Source of the DNA: Actinomycetes bacterium
Lineage (GTDB): Bacteria > Actinomycetota > Thermoleophilia > Solirubrobacterales > Solirubrobacteraceae
Reading direction: 5' to 3'
Length of the DNA stretch: 33,363 bases
Assembly (NCBI GenBank): GCA_021792455.1
Contig: JAJYUP010000023.1
Coordinates: 1-33,363 of the forward strand
Both the position numbers and the translations under genes were made by a program. Below, piece by piece: positions 1 to 7,632 of the stretch; positions within the stretch are counted from its first letter, which is position 1, and the number at the start of each line of letters is the position of its first letter. The notes below the pieces were generated by a model, which saw only the letters and a list, made by a program, of their open reading frames with translations, was not told where the DNA came from and searched no databases.

Positions 1-69
1 TGAGGCGGCCAGCGACCGCGAACCTGCCGATCGACCGCCACTCGGTCGCAGGAGGGGGCGCTTGTGTCC

Positions 70-1197
70 TCAGCTCACACGCGACCAGCGCGAGACCCCG
101 TCCTCGCCCGCCGCGCAGCTCGCAACGCCTTCGAAGCGCAGATGGTCGAGTACCGCCCTCGTGCCGATCAGGGCGCGCTGCCACTGATCGACCTCGCCGG
201 CCTGTGACATAGAGGGGGAGGCGAGCTCCCACGCGCTGCGCGGCGTCCTCTCGAGCCGCGCGCTCACCTGCTGCAGGCGGACGCCCACTGCCTCCAGGCA
301 CGAGCGCAGGAACGCCTCTGGGCTCTCTGCCGGGCGGCCATGTCCGGAGAGCAGCAGCTGCGGCTGCAGCGCGATCGCCCGCTGCAGCGACGCGGTCTGG
401 TCGGCGTGCGGGTCTGGACGTGTGCCCCACTCGAGGAACGACGCCGCCCCTGGCAGCGCGAGGTCGGCGCTGATCAGCCACCGCCTCGCAGCGTTCCACA
501 GCCCCACCTGGTCTGCGCTGTGCCCGGGCAACGCGACCACCTGCCAGGGCCCGCATGCGCTTGCGATGGTCTCGCCGTCGCGGAGCACCACATCTGGGGT
601 CGCCTGCGGGTAGTGCTCGTCGCCAGCGGGCAGTTCATCGACGATCGGCTGCAGCAGCTGCTCAGGGACACCGTCTGCGTGCCCGCGGCGCACCCGCTCA
701 TCGAGCGGCACCTTTGGGTCGCGCAGCGCGTCGATGATCGGATGCGGCGCAGGCCCCATCGCGAACCTGCAGCCGGTGTGCGACACCACCTCGGCCGCAA
801 GGCCGCGATGGTCGGCGTGGGAGTGGCTGACGAGGAGCACCTCGATCTCGTCTGCCCGCACGCCAGCCGCCCTCAGCGCGTGCTCGAGCGCCCGCCAGCC
901 TGGGGGCAGGCAGGAGCCGCAGTCGAACAGCAGCCAGCCGTCCTTCAGCCTCAGCAGATAGGCGTTGACGGAGGCGACGGTCGGGTAGCAGAGCGGCAGC
1001 TGCAGCGCGATCAGGTGCTCATCGATCGGACGGGCTCGCGCGAGCTGGGGTGCGCGTGCGATTCGACGCGATACGGGTGACCCCGGCCTGAGGGGCTCGC
1101 CTGGCGGGAGTGGCCCTGCTGGCGGGATGGGCTCTCCTGGAGCGCGGGGCTCGCGTGCCGGAAAGGGTTCTCCTCGCTGCGGGCCGCCCACGCTCAC
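70..1197 (-). CDS. MBL-fold metallo-hydrolase
   Basis: Metallo-beta-lactamase superfamily hydrolase of 375 aa. The metal-binding signature HSHADH is at residues 125-130, followed by further expected ligands: H226 in PGHS, D245 in SADLAL and H286 in SGHGRP. This is the pattern of the glyoxalase II/thioesterase-like branch, so a thioester or ester hydrolase acting on a pathway intermediate is plausible but not shown. The first 45 or so residues are an unusual Pro/Gly/Glu-rich tail with repeated GEP-x-P units; the conserved fold starts near residue 58. The start is GTG with no clear ribosome binding site, and no better in-frame start is seen before the fold. It lies 15 nt downstream of the acyl-CoA dehydrogenase gene and is probably co-transcribed with it from the promoter near 2377. 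Confidence 0.85.
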   Translation of the reverse strand: MSVGGPQRGEPFPAREPRAPGEPIPPAGPLPPGEPLRPGSPVSRRIARAPQLARARPIDEHLIALQLPLCYPTVASVNAYLLRLKDGWLLFDCGSCLPPGWRALEHALRAAGVRADEIEVLLVSHSHADHRGLAAEVVSHTGCRFAMGPAPHPIIDALRDPKVPLDERVRRGHADGVPEQLLQPIVDELPAGDEHYPQATPDVVLRDGETIASACGPWQVVALPGHSADQVGLWNAARRWLISADLALPGAASFLEWGTRPDPHADQTASLQRAIALQPQLLLSGHGRPAESPEAFLRSCLEAVGVRLQQVSARLERTPRSAWELASPSMSQAGEVDQWQRALIGTRAVLDHLRFEGVASCAAGEDGVSRWSRVS

Positions 1198-1212
1198 CGC
1201 GCCCGCTCACGC

Positions 1213-2364
1213 TCAGCGGATGCCCGTGCGGCTCTCCGCGATCAGGGATCTGTGCAGCTGGTTGTTGCCCTCGACGATCTGGAAGACCTTCGCGTCGCGC
1301 AGGTAGCGACCCACGGGGTACTCCTCTGAGACGCCGTAGGCGCCGTGGATCTGGAAGGCGGCGAGCGCCGCCTGCATCGCCGCGTCGCTTGCGAACTGCT
1401 TTGCCATCGAGGCCTCCGCGCGGGCGCGCAGGCCCCTGTCCTTCAGGTCGGCGAGTCGCAGCACGAGCAGCCGCGCCGCTTCTGTGACGTTCGTCGAGTC
1501 GGCGATCATCTGTTGGACCATCTGGAAGGAGGCGAGCGGCCGCTTGAAGACGATCCGCTCTTTCGCGTAGTCGCTCATCACGGTCACGCAGGCCTGTGCG
1601 AGGCCAGTCGCGCGCGCCGCAACCCCGAGGCGCCCGTTCTCCACAGCGTTCATCGCCACAGAGAAGCCGCGGCCCTCCTCGCCGACCAGCGCCTCCTTCG
1701 GCACGCGCACGTCGTCGAGCACGAGCTCCCCCGTCTTTATCGGCCTGAAGCCGAACTTGTTGGTCAGCGGATGCACCGAGACCCCTGGGAGGTCGGCGTC
1801 GATGATGAACGCGCAGATGCGCTTGCGCCCCGTGCGCTCATCGACCCCGAGGTGGGCGAAGGTGAGAAACCACTTCGCGACGTCGAGGAAGGAGATCCAC
1901 ATCTTCGCGCCGCTGATCACGTAGTCGCTGCCGTCGACCCTGCAGCGGGTGTCCATGTCGGAGACGTCTGTCCCTGAGCGTGCCTCCGTCACCCCTGCCC
2001 CACCGAAGATTTCGCCTCGAGCGAGCGGCGCGAGATAGCGCTGCTTCTGCTCCTCGGTGCCAAACGCTTGAATCGAGCTGCCGACGAGGCCGCTTGGCAG
2101 CGACATCGCGACGCCGACGACGTGGCAGACGCGTGAGACCTCCTCGACGAGCATCGCGTAGGTCTTGTGGTCGAGTCCTGCGCCGCCATACTCGGTCGGC
2201 ACGACCCCTCCCATCAACCCGAGCTCCGCGGCCGCTCGGATGATCTCGATCGGGAAGCGCTCTTCCCTGTCGTAATCTGCGACGTGTGGCGCGATCTCCC
2301 GCCTCGCGAAATCCCTCGCGAGCTCGAGCAGACGTTCCTGGTCGTTTGTGAGCGAGAAATCCAC
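1213..2364 (-). CDS. acyl-CoA dehydrogenase
   Basis: FAD-dependent acyl-CoA dehydrogenase, 383 aa, full length for the family. It oxidises an acyl-CoA to the 2,3-enoyl-CoA and passes electrons to ETF. Visible motifs are the flavin/substrate segment GAGVTEARSGTD, the middle-domain WISF motif, and a C-terminal VEGNNQ in which E365 sits at the catalytic-base position (EGTNQ in many homologues). Substrate specificity cannot be read. The ATG at 2364 has no Shine-Dalgarno sequence. A palindromic operator (2377-2394) lies 12 nt upstream and a TAGCCT -10 candidate would start transcription within a few bases of the ATG, so the mRNA may be leaderless. It heads a two-gene unit with the MBL-fold hydrolase. 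Confidence 0.95.
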   Translation of the reverse strand: MDFSLTNDQERLLELARDFARREIAPHVADYDREERFPIEIIRAAAELGLMGGVVPTEYGGAGLDHKTYAMLVEEVSRVCHVVGVAMSLPSGLVGSSIQAFGTEEQKQRYLAPLARGEIFGGAGVTEARSGTDVSDMDTRCRVDGSDYVISGAKMWISFLDVAKWFLTFAHLGVDERTGRKRICAFIIDADLPGVSVHPLTNKFGFRPIKTGELVLDDVRVPKEALVGEEGRGFSVAMNAVENGRLGVAARATGLAQACVTVMSDYAKERIVFKRPLASFQMVQQMIADSTNVTEAARLLVLRLADLKDRGLRARAEASMAKQFASDAAMQAALAAFQIHGAYGVSEEYPVGRYLRDAKVFQIVEGNNQLHRSLIAESRTGIR

Positions 2365-2373
2365 GCAGCGATG

Positions 2374-2394
2374 AGGCTACCAAATGATTGGTAG
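2374..2394 (-). promoter_or_regulatory. TetR-type operator and -10 for acyl-CoA dehydrogenase
   Basis: Perfect inverted repeat CTACCAA-ATGA-TTGGTAG at 2377-2394 with 7-bp arms and 4-bp spacer. On the minus strand the right arm runs into TAGCCT (2379-2374), a weak -10 candidate whose start point would fall at or just before the ATG at 2364. It shares arms and spacing with sites near 4961, 21491 and 25510. Regulator identity is inferred. Confidence 0.7.
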
Positions 2395-2486
2395 AATGGG
2401 CTGCTCCTCGCGCTGCCTCCTCGCTGGGTGTCCCCGCCCTGCCGCCCCGCTTGCCGCCGCGCTCGGCTGGATCGCTCGTGCTCTCG

Positions 2487-3233
2487 CTACGTGATCGCCG
2501 CGATGTCGGCCGCGTAGTCTGGCGGGGAGGCGGTCGGCGCCGCACCTTCGGGCGCATGCACCACCCAGTCCACCTCGAAGCTGTGCAGCACCGTGAGCTC
2601 CGGCTGCTCTGCGAGCTCGTCGACCTCGAGCACGTGCTCCGCGGTCACGACGACGATCTCGGAGGCGCGCGCGAGGAGGATGTCTATGTCCCAGAGGTGC
2701 TCTCGCAGGGCGGGGAGCTGCACGTTGCCCTCCGTGTCGGCTCGCCAGGCGTGAAGCAGGCAGACCTGCGGGCGCAGCGGCGGGAGCGCCAGCAGCTCGA
2801 TGCCCGTGTATGGGTCACGCACCGTCTTCAGGGCCTTGCCGTCGAGCAGCTGCGAGCCGATCGCTGCGCGTGTCGGCATGAACGCGATGCCGGCTGCCGC
2901 CGCCCGCAGACGCCCGAGCAGCATCCACTCGCTTTCCTCGAGATCCTCGATCTGCCTCTGCTCGACGGCTGCGCAGAAGGCCTTCGCCCTCCCGTGGGGG
3001 CCAAGTCCGACATAGGAGGAGCGCACGGCGCGGACCGCATCGGCGCTGACGAGCTCCTCCACCTCGAGCGACCCGGTGAACGTCACGATCTCGAGGTTGC
3101 TGACACCTGAGCTTGCGAGGTGACGCGCGGCGGCCATGGGCTTGCGCGACAGCGTCGATCCCCCCGTCGCGACGGTGCTGCCGTCAGCGACACAGCGGAG
3201 CGCCTCCTCGAGGCTTCGCGCGAGCTTGCCCAT
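2487..3233 (-). CDS. CoA-transferase-fold alpha subunit, without a beta partner
   Basis: 248-aa protein of the family I CoA-transferase alpha-subunit fold (GctA/IpdA-like). It has the N-terminal glycine-rich GGSTLSRKPMA segment (about residues 23-33), the acidic EESEW stretch where IpdA carries its catalytic glutamate, and the FMPTRAAIGS block. The same layout occurs in the alpha subunits at 11426 and 17199. Those two are paired with a beta subunit; this one has none next to it, being followed by the operator and acyl-CoA dehydrogenase (2364). It may borrow a beta subunit encoded elsewhere or have lost it. It starts 24 nt after the stop of the ligase at 3258-4868 and is presumably translated from the same mRNA. 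Transferase versus hydrolase activity is undetermined. Confidence 0.8.
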   Translation of the reverse strand: MGKLARSLEEALRCVADGSTVATGGSTLSRKPMAAARHLASSGVSNLEIVTFTGSLEVEELVSADAVRAVRSSYVGLGPHGRAKAFCAAVEQRQIEDLEESEWMLLGRLRAAAAGIAFMPTRAAIGSQLLDGKALKTVRDPYTGIELLALPPLRPQVCLLHAWRADTEGNVQLPALREHLWDIDILLARASEIVVVTAEHVLEVDELAEQPELTVLHSFEVDWVVHAPEGAAPTASPPDYAADIAAIT

Positions 3234-3257
3234 CGTCCGCGAAGCCCTCGCTGCGTC

Positions 3258-4868
3258 TCAGCTCCGATCGCGCCGCCCGCCGGCGCCGCGATCGAAGATG
3301 GTGACGTTCGGGTCGGTCTTGCGAAGCTCTGTCTTCATCACCTTTTCAGTCGGCGTCTTTGGCAGCTGCTCTCGCAGCTCTATGTAGCGGGGCACCGCGA
3401 AGTAGGGGAGCCGCTCATCGCACCACTGCCAGAACTGATCGACGTCGAGCTGCGCGCCGTCCGCGAGCACGAGGCAGGCCTTTATCTCGTCCTCGCCGCC
3501 CTCCTCGTCGGCCTGCACAGCGACGACGGCAGCCTCGCGCACGTGCTCGTGGCTCGCGAGTACGTGCTCGACGTCTGCGGAGGCGACGTTCTCGCCGCGA
3601 CGCCTGATGCGGTCCGCGAGGCGATCTACGAAGCACAGGTTGCCCTCCTCGTCGAACCGTCCAGCATCACCGGTGTGTAACCAGAGGTTGCGAAACGCCT
3701 CGACGGTGCGATCGTCCATCCCGAAGTAGCCGTGGGTGACCGTCCACGGCAGCCGCGTGCGAACGACTATCTCCCCCACCTCGCCAGCTGGCAGCTGGCG
3801 ATCTTCGCTGTCGACGATCGCGACCTCATAGAACTCGTCTCCAACCTTGCCTGAGTGCACGCGGTCGGAGCGGTCGACGATGCGGCGGGCCACCATCCCC
3901 ACCTCGCTCGTGCCGTAGGAGGTGACTATTCGCTCGATGCCGAACCGGTCTCTGAAGCGGTTCGACAGATCGGGCAGGCAGGGGACCATCCACACCGAGC
4001 GCAGGCTGTGGTCGGTGTCGCGCTCGGTTGGCGGCTGTCGCAGCACGAAGTCGACCATCACGCCGAGCATCGAGGAGTGGGTCGCTCCTGAGGATCTCAG
4101 GCGCTCGAGCCAGCGGCTTGCGGAGAAGCGCTCCTCCATCCGCGCGCGCGCGCCGACGATCAGGCATCCGTAGACAGTCATGTGCGCGTTTATGTGAAAC
4201 AGCGGCAGTTCTGAGATGTACGTCGAGGAGGAGTCGAGGTCGAGCAGCTCGAGGTTGCGCTCGTTCAGCAGATGGCCGTGGGCGTATGGCATCAGCGCCC
4301 CCTTCGAGCGGCCAGTCGTGCCTGAGGTGAACAGCACGGCGTAGGTGTCGGATGGGCGGACGGTGACGGCAGGCGGCTCACGCTCGCTCGGGACCTCCTC
4401 GAAGGCGCGAGTCGCGAGGCGCCCCGCGCTTTGCGGCGGTGGGCCGCCGACGACGATCAGCTGCTCGAGCAGCGGCATGTTGGCGACGCTCGCGAGCACG
4501 ACGTCGAGGAAGCGGTGCTCGAGCACCATCACCTTCGCGGCCGCGGTGTTGACGAGATGCTCGAGGAACTCGCCGCGGTAGTCGATGTTGATCGGAGCGT
4601 GGAAGGCGCCGAGCTTGTTGAGCGCAAACCAGGTGAGCACGAACTCGAGCCGGTTGCCCATCATCACCATCACCCTGTCGCCGGCACCGACCCCGAGCTC
4701 GCTGAGCCCTGCGGCGAGCCGGTCGCTGCGCTCGTCCGCCTGTCCGTAGCTGACGCTCGCCTCATCTATCGCGAAGGACAGAAACGGCTTGTCGGGCAGC
4801 TCCTGGGCGCGCTGCCGCAGCAGCTGTGGAAGCACCCACTGCTCCTGATCCGGGACTATCAGCTTCAT
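3258..4868 (-). CDS. AMP-forming acyl-CoA ligase (ANL family)
   Basis: 536-aa adenylate-forming ligase that would activate a carboxylic acid with ATP and CoA. Motifs in order: P-loop TSGTTGRSKG at 181-190, adenine motif SYGTSE near 318-322, the HTGD aspartate at 401, the hinge/RRRGEN motif near 422-427, and the A10 lysine K509 in PKTPTEKV. Overall it resembles the crotonobetaine/carnitine-CoA ligase-like branch; the acid is unknown. The ATG at 4868 has a good upstream ribosome binding site (GGAGGAG on the minus strand, 4881-4887). It is first in a unit with the lone alpha subunit (2487-3233). An operator-like palindrome at 4961-4978 lies about 90 bp upstream. Confidence 0.93.
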   Translation of the reverse strand: MKLIVPDQEQWVLPQLLRQRAQELPDKPFLSFAIDEASVSYGQADERSDRLAAGLSELGVGAGDRVMVMMGNRLEFVLTWFALNKLGAFHAPINIDYRGEFLEHLVNTAAAKVMVLEHRFLDVVLASVANMPLLEQLIVVGGPPPQSAGRLATRAFEEVPSEREPPAVTVRPSDTYAVLFTSGTTGRSKGALMPYAHGHLLNERNLELLDLDSSSTYISELPLFHINAHMTVYGCLIVGARARMEERFSASRWLERLRSSGATHSSMLGVMVDFVLRQPPTERDTDHSLRSVWMVPCLPDLSNRFRDRFGIERIVTSYGTSEVGMVARRIVDRSDRVHSGKVGDEFYEVAIVDSEDRQLPAGEVGEIVVRTRLPWTVTHGYFGMDDRTVEAFRNLWLHTGDAGRFDEEGNLCFVDRLADRIRRRGENVASADVEHVLASHEHVREAAVVAVQADEEGGEDEIKACLVLADGAQLDVDQFWQWCDERLPYFAVPRYIELREQLPKTPTEKVMKTELRKTDPNVTIFDRGAGGRRDRS

Positions 4869-4934
4869 CAGCGCTGCTCCTCCATTTCACCGCTGACCGC
4901 TCGGCAGCGAGCTGGCCATCTGCTGAGAACGGGG

Positions 4935-4978
4935 CTCCACCAACCAGCTCCACCAACCATCTACCGACCAGTTGGTAG
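4935..4978 (-). promoter_or_regulatory. TetR-type operator upstream of acyl-CoA ligase
   Basis: Imperfect palindrome CTACCGA-CCAG-TTGGTAG at 4961-4978, one mismatch between arms. On the minus strand the repeat runs into TAGATG (4963-4958), a possible -10. Just downstream on that strand, GCTCCACCAACCA occurs twice in tandem (13-bp period, 4934-4959). From memory the core resembles sites reported for the Thermus TetR protein PfmR; I could not check this. Confidence 0.6.
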
Positions 4979-5123
4979 AGCGGGCCGGATGCTAGCACGC
5001 ACATCTTGCATCATCTGAGGGGGCGGGGATCCCCGAGCGGCGCCGCGTCCTCATCGCCACTGTCGCATCCGTCATCGCCACTGCAACCCCGATGCGGCCG
5101 CTGGCGCAGCCGCCCGGTCCGGC
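4979..5123. other. intergenic GC-rich stretch
   Basis: Together with the operator region and the 55-bp repeats this forms the largest gene-free stretch (4869-5266). I see no gene here. TCATCGCCACTG occurs twice (5051-5062 and 5072-5083), another short direct repeat. There is no convincing promoter for the downstream plus-strand gene. Confidence 0.5.
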
Positions 5124-5295
5124 GCGGCGCAACCCCTTTCAGCTGCCGTGCCGTCGATGAGCGCGATGAGCACGGAGAGCGGCGCAACCCCTTTCAGCTG
5201 CCGTGCCGTCGATGAGCGCGATGAGCACGGAGAGCGGCGCAACCCCTTTCAGCTACCGTGCCGTCGATGAGCGCGATGAGCACGGAGAGCGGCGC
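5124..5295. repeat. 55-bp tandem repeat, three copies, spanning a start codon
   Basis: Three head-to-tail copies with 55-bp period (5124-5178, 5179-5233, 5234-5288) plus a 7-bp partial fourth (GCGGCGC). The only difference seen is one base: AGCTACC in copy 3 instead of AGCTGCC. Copy 3 contains the candidate starts of the crotonase-family gene (GTG 5258, ATG 5267, ATG 5276) and its first codons. Copies 1 and 2 are therefore duplicates of the 5' end placed upstream. As 55 is not a multiple of three, starts in earlier copies fall in other frames. Confidence 0.95.
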
Positions 5296-6091
5296 GGGGC
5301 AGCAGCCGCCGAGGGTTCTGCTCGAGGTCGAGCGCGGCTGCGCGACGGTGACCCTCAATCGGCCGCAGCGCCTCAACGCACTCGATCTGCAGACATACGA
5401 ACGGCTCGACGAGCTCGCAGGCGAGCTCTCGCGCCTGCGTGAGGTGCGCGCCGTCGTGCTCACCGGCGCAGGGCGTGCCTTCTGCGCCGGTGCGGACCTC
5501 GATGCGTTCCAGCGCGAAATCGACTTCGACGATCCGCAGATGATCCGCGATCGTCTGCGGTTCGTCGCAAGCGTCGTGAAGAGGTGGGTGACCATCAGCA
5601 AGCCGACGACCGCGGCGGTGAACGGCCTCGCGCTCGGCGGCGGCTGCAACCTCGCGCTCGCCTGTGACATGGTGCTGATGAGGGAGGATGCCTGCCTTGG
5701 ACAGACCTATGTCCAGCGCGGGCTGGTGATGGATATGGGCGGAACCTACTTCCTGCCTCGTCTCGTCGGGCGTGCGAAGGCGGCTGAGCTTGCGATGCTC
5801 GGCGATGCGATCGGCGGCCGTGAGGCGGTGGAGATCGGGCTTGCGAATCGCTGTGTTCCCGTGGGGGAATGGCAGCAGGCTGTTGCCGACTGGGGGGCGC
5901 GCCTCGCTGCGGGCGCTTCACGTGCGCAGCAGATGATCAAGGCGGGACTGCTCGCCTCGCCGCTGATGGACCTCGATGCGATGCTCGAGTGGGAGGCCTC
6001 CGCGATCGCGCTCATCTTCCAGACCGAGGATCTGCGCGAGGCGTTCAACGCCTTCACCGAGAAGCGGAAGCCGCGCTTCGGTGGCCCGTAG
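5267..6091 (+). CDS. enoyl-CoA hydratase/isomerase family protein, PaaG-like
   Basis: Crotonase-superfamily protein of 274 aa from ATG 5267 (277 from GTG 5258). The oxyanion-hole segments GRAFCAGADL and NGLALGGGCN are present. The two glutamates used by classical enoyl-CoA hydratase are replaced: the CEL position reads CNL, and QPE reads QTY. An aspartate is kept in VMDMGGTY, the place where PaaG- and isomerase-type members carry their acid-base residue. A double-bond isomerase or ring-opening isomerase role is therefore more likely than simple hydration. The start is uncertain because no Shine-Dalgarno sequence is visible and the start lies inside the third copy of a 55-bp tandem repeat. It stands alone between the divergent ligase and the ABC importer genes. 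Confidence 0.88.
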   Translation: MSAMSTESGAGQQPPRVLLEVERGCATVTLNRPQRLNALDLQTYERLDELAGELSRLREVRAVVLTGAGRAFCAGADLDAFQREIDFDDPQMIRDRLRFVASVVKRWVTISKPTTAAVNGLALGGGCNLALACDMVLMREDACLGQTYVQRGLVMDMGGTYFLPRLVGRAKAAELAMLGDAIGGREAVEIGLANRCVPVGEWQQAVADWGARLAAGASRAQQMIKAGLLASPLMDLDAMLEWEASAIALIFQTEDLREAFNAFTEKRKPRFGGP

Positions 6092-6144
6092 GCGGAGGAG
6101 CGAGAGCTCGCGCGCACCAGCTGGCCTGCCTGCCTGAGGGCAAT

Positions 6145-6185
6145 CAACCGTCCGATTGGTTGGCTGCTGCGCTGGCTTGTAGTAC
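6145..6185 (+). promoter_or_regulatory. operator/promoter of the Liv-type importer operon
   Basis: Degenerate palindrome CAACCGT-CCGA-TTGGTTG at 6145-6162, with the same 4-bp spacer as other sites in the window. A -35 candidate TTGGTT (6156-6161) and a -10 candidate TAGTAC (6180-6185) are separated by 18 bp. This would give a leader of about 110 nt before the binding-protein gene at 6301. Confidence 0.5.
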
Positions 6186-6300
6186 ATTCCGGCAGGCAGG
6201 GTGGATGTCCTCGACATTCCGCCGGGCAGGGCGGGTATCGTCAAGGTCTTTGGATGCCGCGATTGGCGCGAGGCATCGAGTCTGATAAGTGGAGGTCGAT

Positions 6301-7572
6301 ATGTTCAGCAGCAGGAGGCTCAGGTGGCCCGGGGGGGCGCTGGCACTTCTGGTAATGGCCGTCACGATCGCGGCGTGCGGCAGCAGCAAACCCAGCACAA
6401 CGAAGACGACGAGCACCGTGAGCTCGACGAGCTCGAGCGTGGCGGCCTCTGCGACTTCGAGCACGGAATCCGCGGGGACGATCCCCGTCACCTTCGTCGG
6501 GGATGAGACGGGGCTCGTCGCGTTCGTCGGCAAGGAAGTGCTGAAGGGGATGGAAGTGGCGGTCAAGCGCGCGAACGCGTCGGGAGAGCTCCATGGCAAG
6601 AAGATCGTGCTCAGCGTGATGGACACCGCTTCGAACGTCTCGACAGCGACGGTGAAGATGTCCGACGCCGTGAAATCGAACGCGGTCGCGGTGTTCGGAC
6701 CGCTGCTCAGCAACGAGGCTCTCGCAACCGCTCCGATCGCCGAGCGCGGGAAGGTGGTCGACATCGAGACGGAGGCCGAGGTCGGCGGGCTGCTGCAGAT
6801 CGGCAAGTACATCTACAGGCTGACCCCCTCGGAATTCCTCTACTACCCGCTGACAGTCGACCATCTCGCCAAGCTCGGCGTCAAGCACGTCAACCTCGTC
6901 TACGCCTCTGACAACCCGACGCTGACCGAAGAGAGCACGAAGCTTCTGCCGGAATGGACGAAAAAGCTCGGCATCAGCATCGGCACCTCGGTTGGGATTC
7001 CCTCGACGACGACGGAATTCTCCTCGATCGTCACCAAGCTCGAGACCGGCAAACCGGAAGCGATCGGTGTGAACATGATCGGTCCTGCGATCGCCTCGAT
7101 CGCAAGCGCACTGCGCACGAGTGGGTACAAAGGGACGATCTTCTGTGACCAGTCGGCGACTGCCGGCTCGCTGAAGCCCGGTGGATCGGCAGCGAACGGG
7201 ATCATCTACGGCGTGCTCTACAGCCCCGAAATGTCCTTCCCTTCCAGCAAAGAATTCACGAAGCTCTACGAAGAATCGTTCCCCGGCGAAAAGCCCCAGG
7301 GCTATGACGCAACCGGATACGACGCGATGACGGCGTTCGCCGATGCGATCGCGAAGTCCGGCTCCGACACTCGCGAAGGCGTGCTGAAGGGCATGCAGGA
7401 ACTGACGGTGGCCGGCAGCTTCGACGGTGGGTCCGGACCGCTGAAGTTCACCGGCCCCGAACACCGTGAAGTGAGCGGCCCAGGCGCGCTCGTGGAATGG
7501 AAGGAAGGGGCTGAACACATGCTCGTGCAGGGAACCCCAGGCCTCGAATCCCAGCCGTTGAAGGCTCAGTAG
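6301..7572 (+). CDS. ABC importer substrate-binding lipoprotein (branched-chain amino acid type)
   Basis: 423-aa type I periplasmic-binding-fold protein (Peripla_BP_6/LivJ-like) for a Liv-type importer. The N-terminus has an arginine-containing n-region, a hydrophobic stretch and a lipobox VTIAAC with lipidated C26, then a Ser/Thr-rich tether of about 40 residues. This is typical of a membrane-anchored lipoprotein in a Gram-positive-type envelope. ATG 6301 was chosen because GGAGG at 6291-6295 lies at correct spacing; an in-frame GTG at 6289 overlaps this site. It is first in the operon, followed by a strong hairpin (7582-7617) and the permease and ATPase genes. The ligand cannot be read: such proteins also bind aromatic or alicyclic acids, which would suit this neighbourhood. 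Confidence 0.93.
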   Translation: MFSSRRLRWPGGALALLVMAVTIAACGSSKPSTTKTTSTVSSTSSSVAASATSSTESAGTIPVTFVGDETGLVAFVGKEVLKGMEVAVKRANASGELHGKKIVLSVMDTASNVSTATVKMSDAVKSNAVAVFGPLLSNEALATAPIAERGKVVDIETEAEVGGLLQIGKYIYRLTPSEFLYYPLTVDHLAKLGVKHVNLVYASDNPTLTEESTKLLPEWTKKLGISIGTSVGIPSTTTEFSSIVTKLETGKPEAIGVNMIGPAIASIASALRTSGYKGTIFCDQSATAGSLKPGGSAANGIIYGVLYSPEMSFPSSKEFTKLYEESFPGEKPQGYDATGYDAMTAFADAIAKSGSDTREGVLKGMQELTVAGSFDGGSGPLKFTGPEHREVSGPGALVEWKEGAEHMLVQGTPGLESQPLKAQ

Positions 7573-7581
7573 CACGGTGAT

Positions 7582-7617
7582 CGCGCCGGGCCGCGCAGGG
7601 GGCGCGTGCCCGGCGCG
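7582..7617 (+). terminator. strong GC hairpin between binding-protein and permease genes
   Basis: Stem of 15 bp: CGCGCCGGGC (7582-7591) pairs with GCCCGGCGCG (7608-7617), and inner CGCGC (7592-7596) pairs with GCGCG (7602-7606). There is one bulged T (7607) and a 5-nt loop AGGGG. No U tract follows. Its place inside an operon, right after the binding-protein gene, suggests partial termination or 3'-end protection that favours the binding protein over the permeases. Confidence 0.75.
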
Positions 7618-7632
7618 CCGGCAGCGGGCGAG

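Noticed and set aside
2487-3233. regarding the lone alpha subunit as a pseudogene
   Set aside because: Frame is intact, length normal and conserved blocks present; only the beta partner is missing locally.
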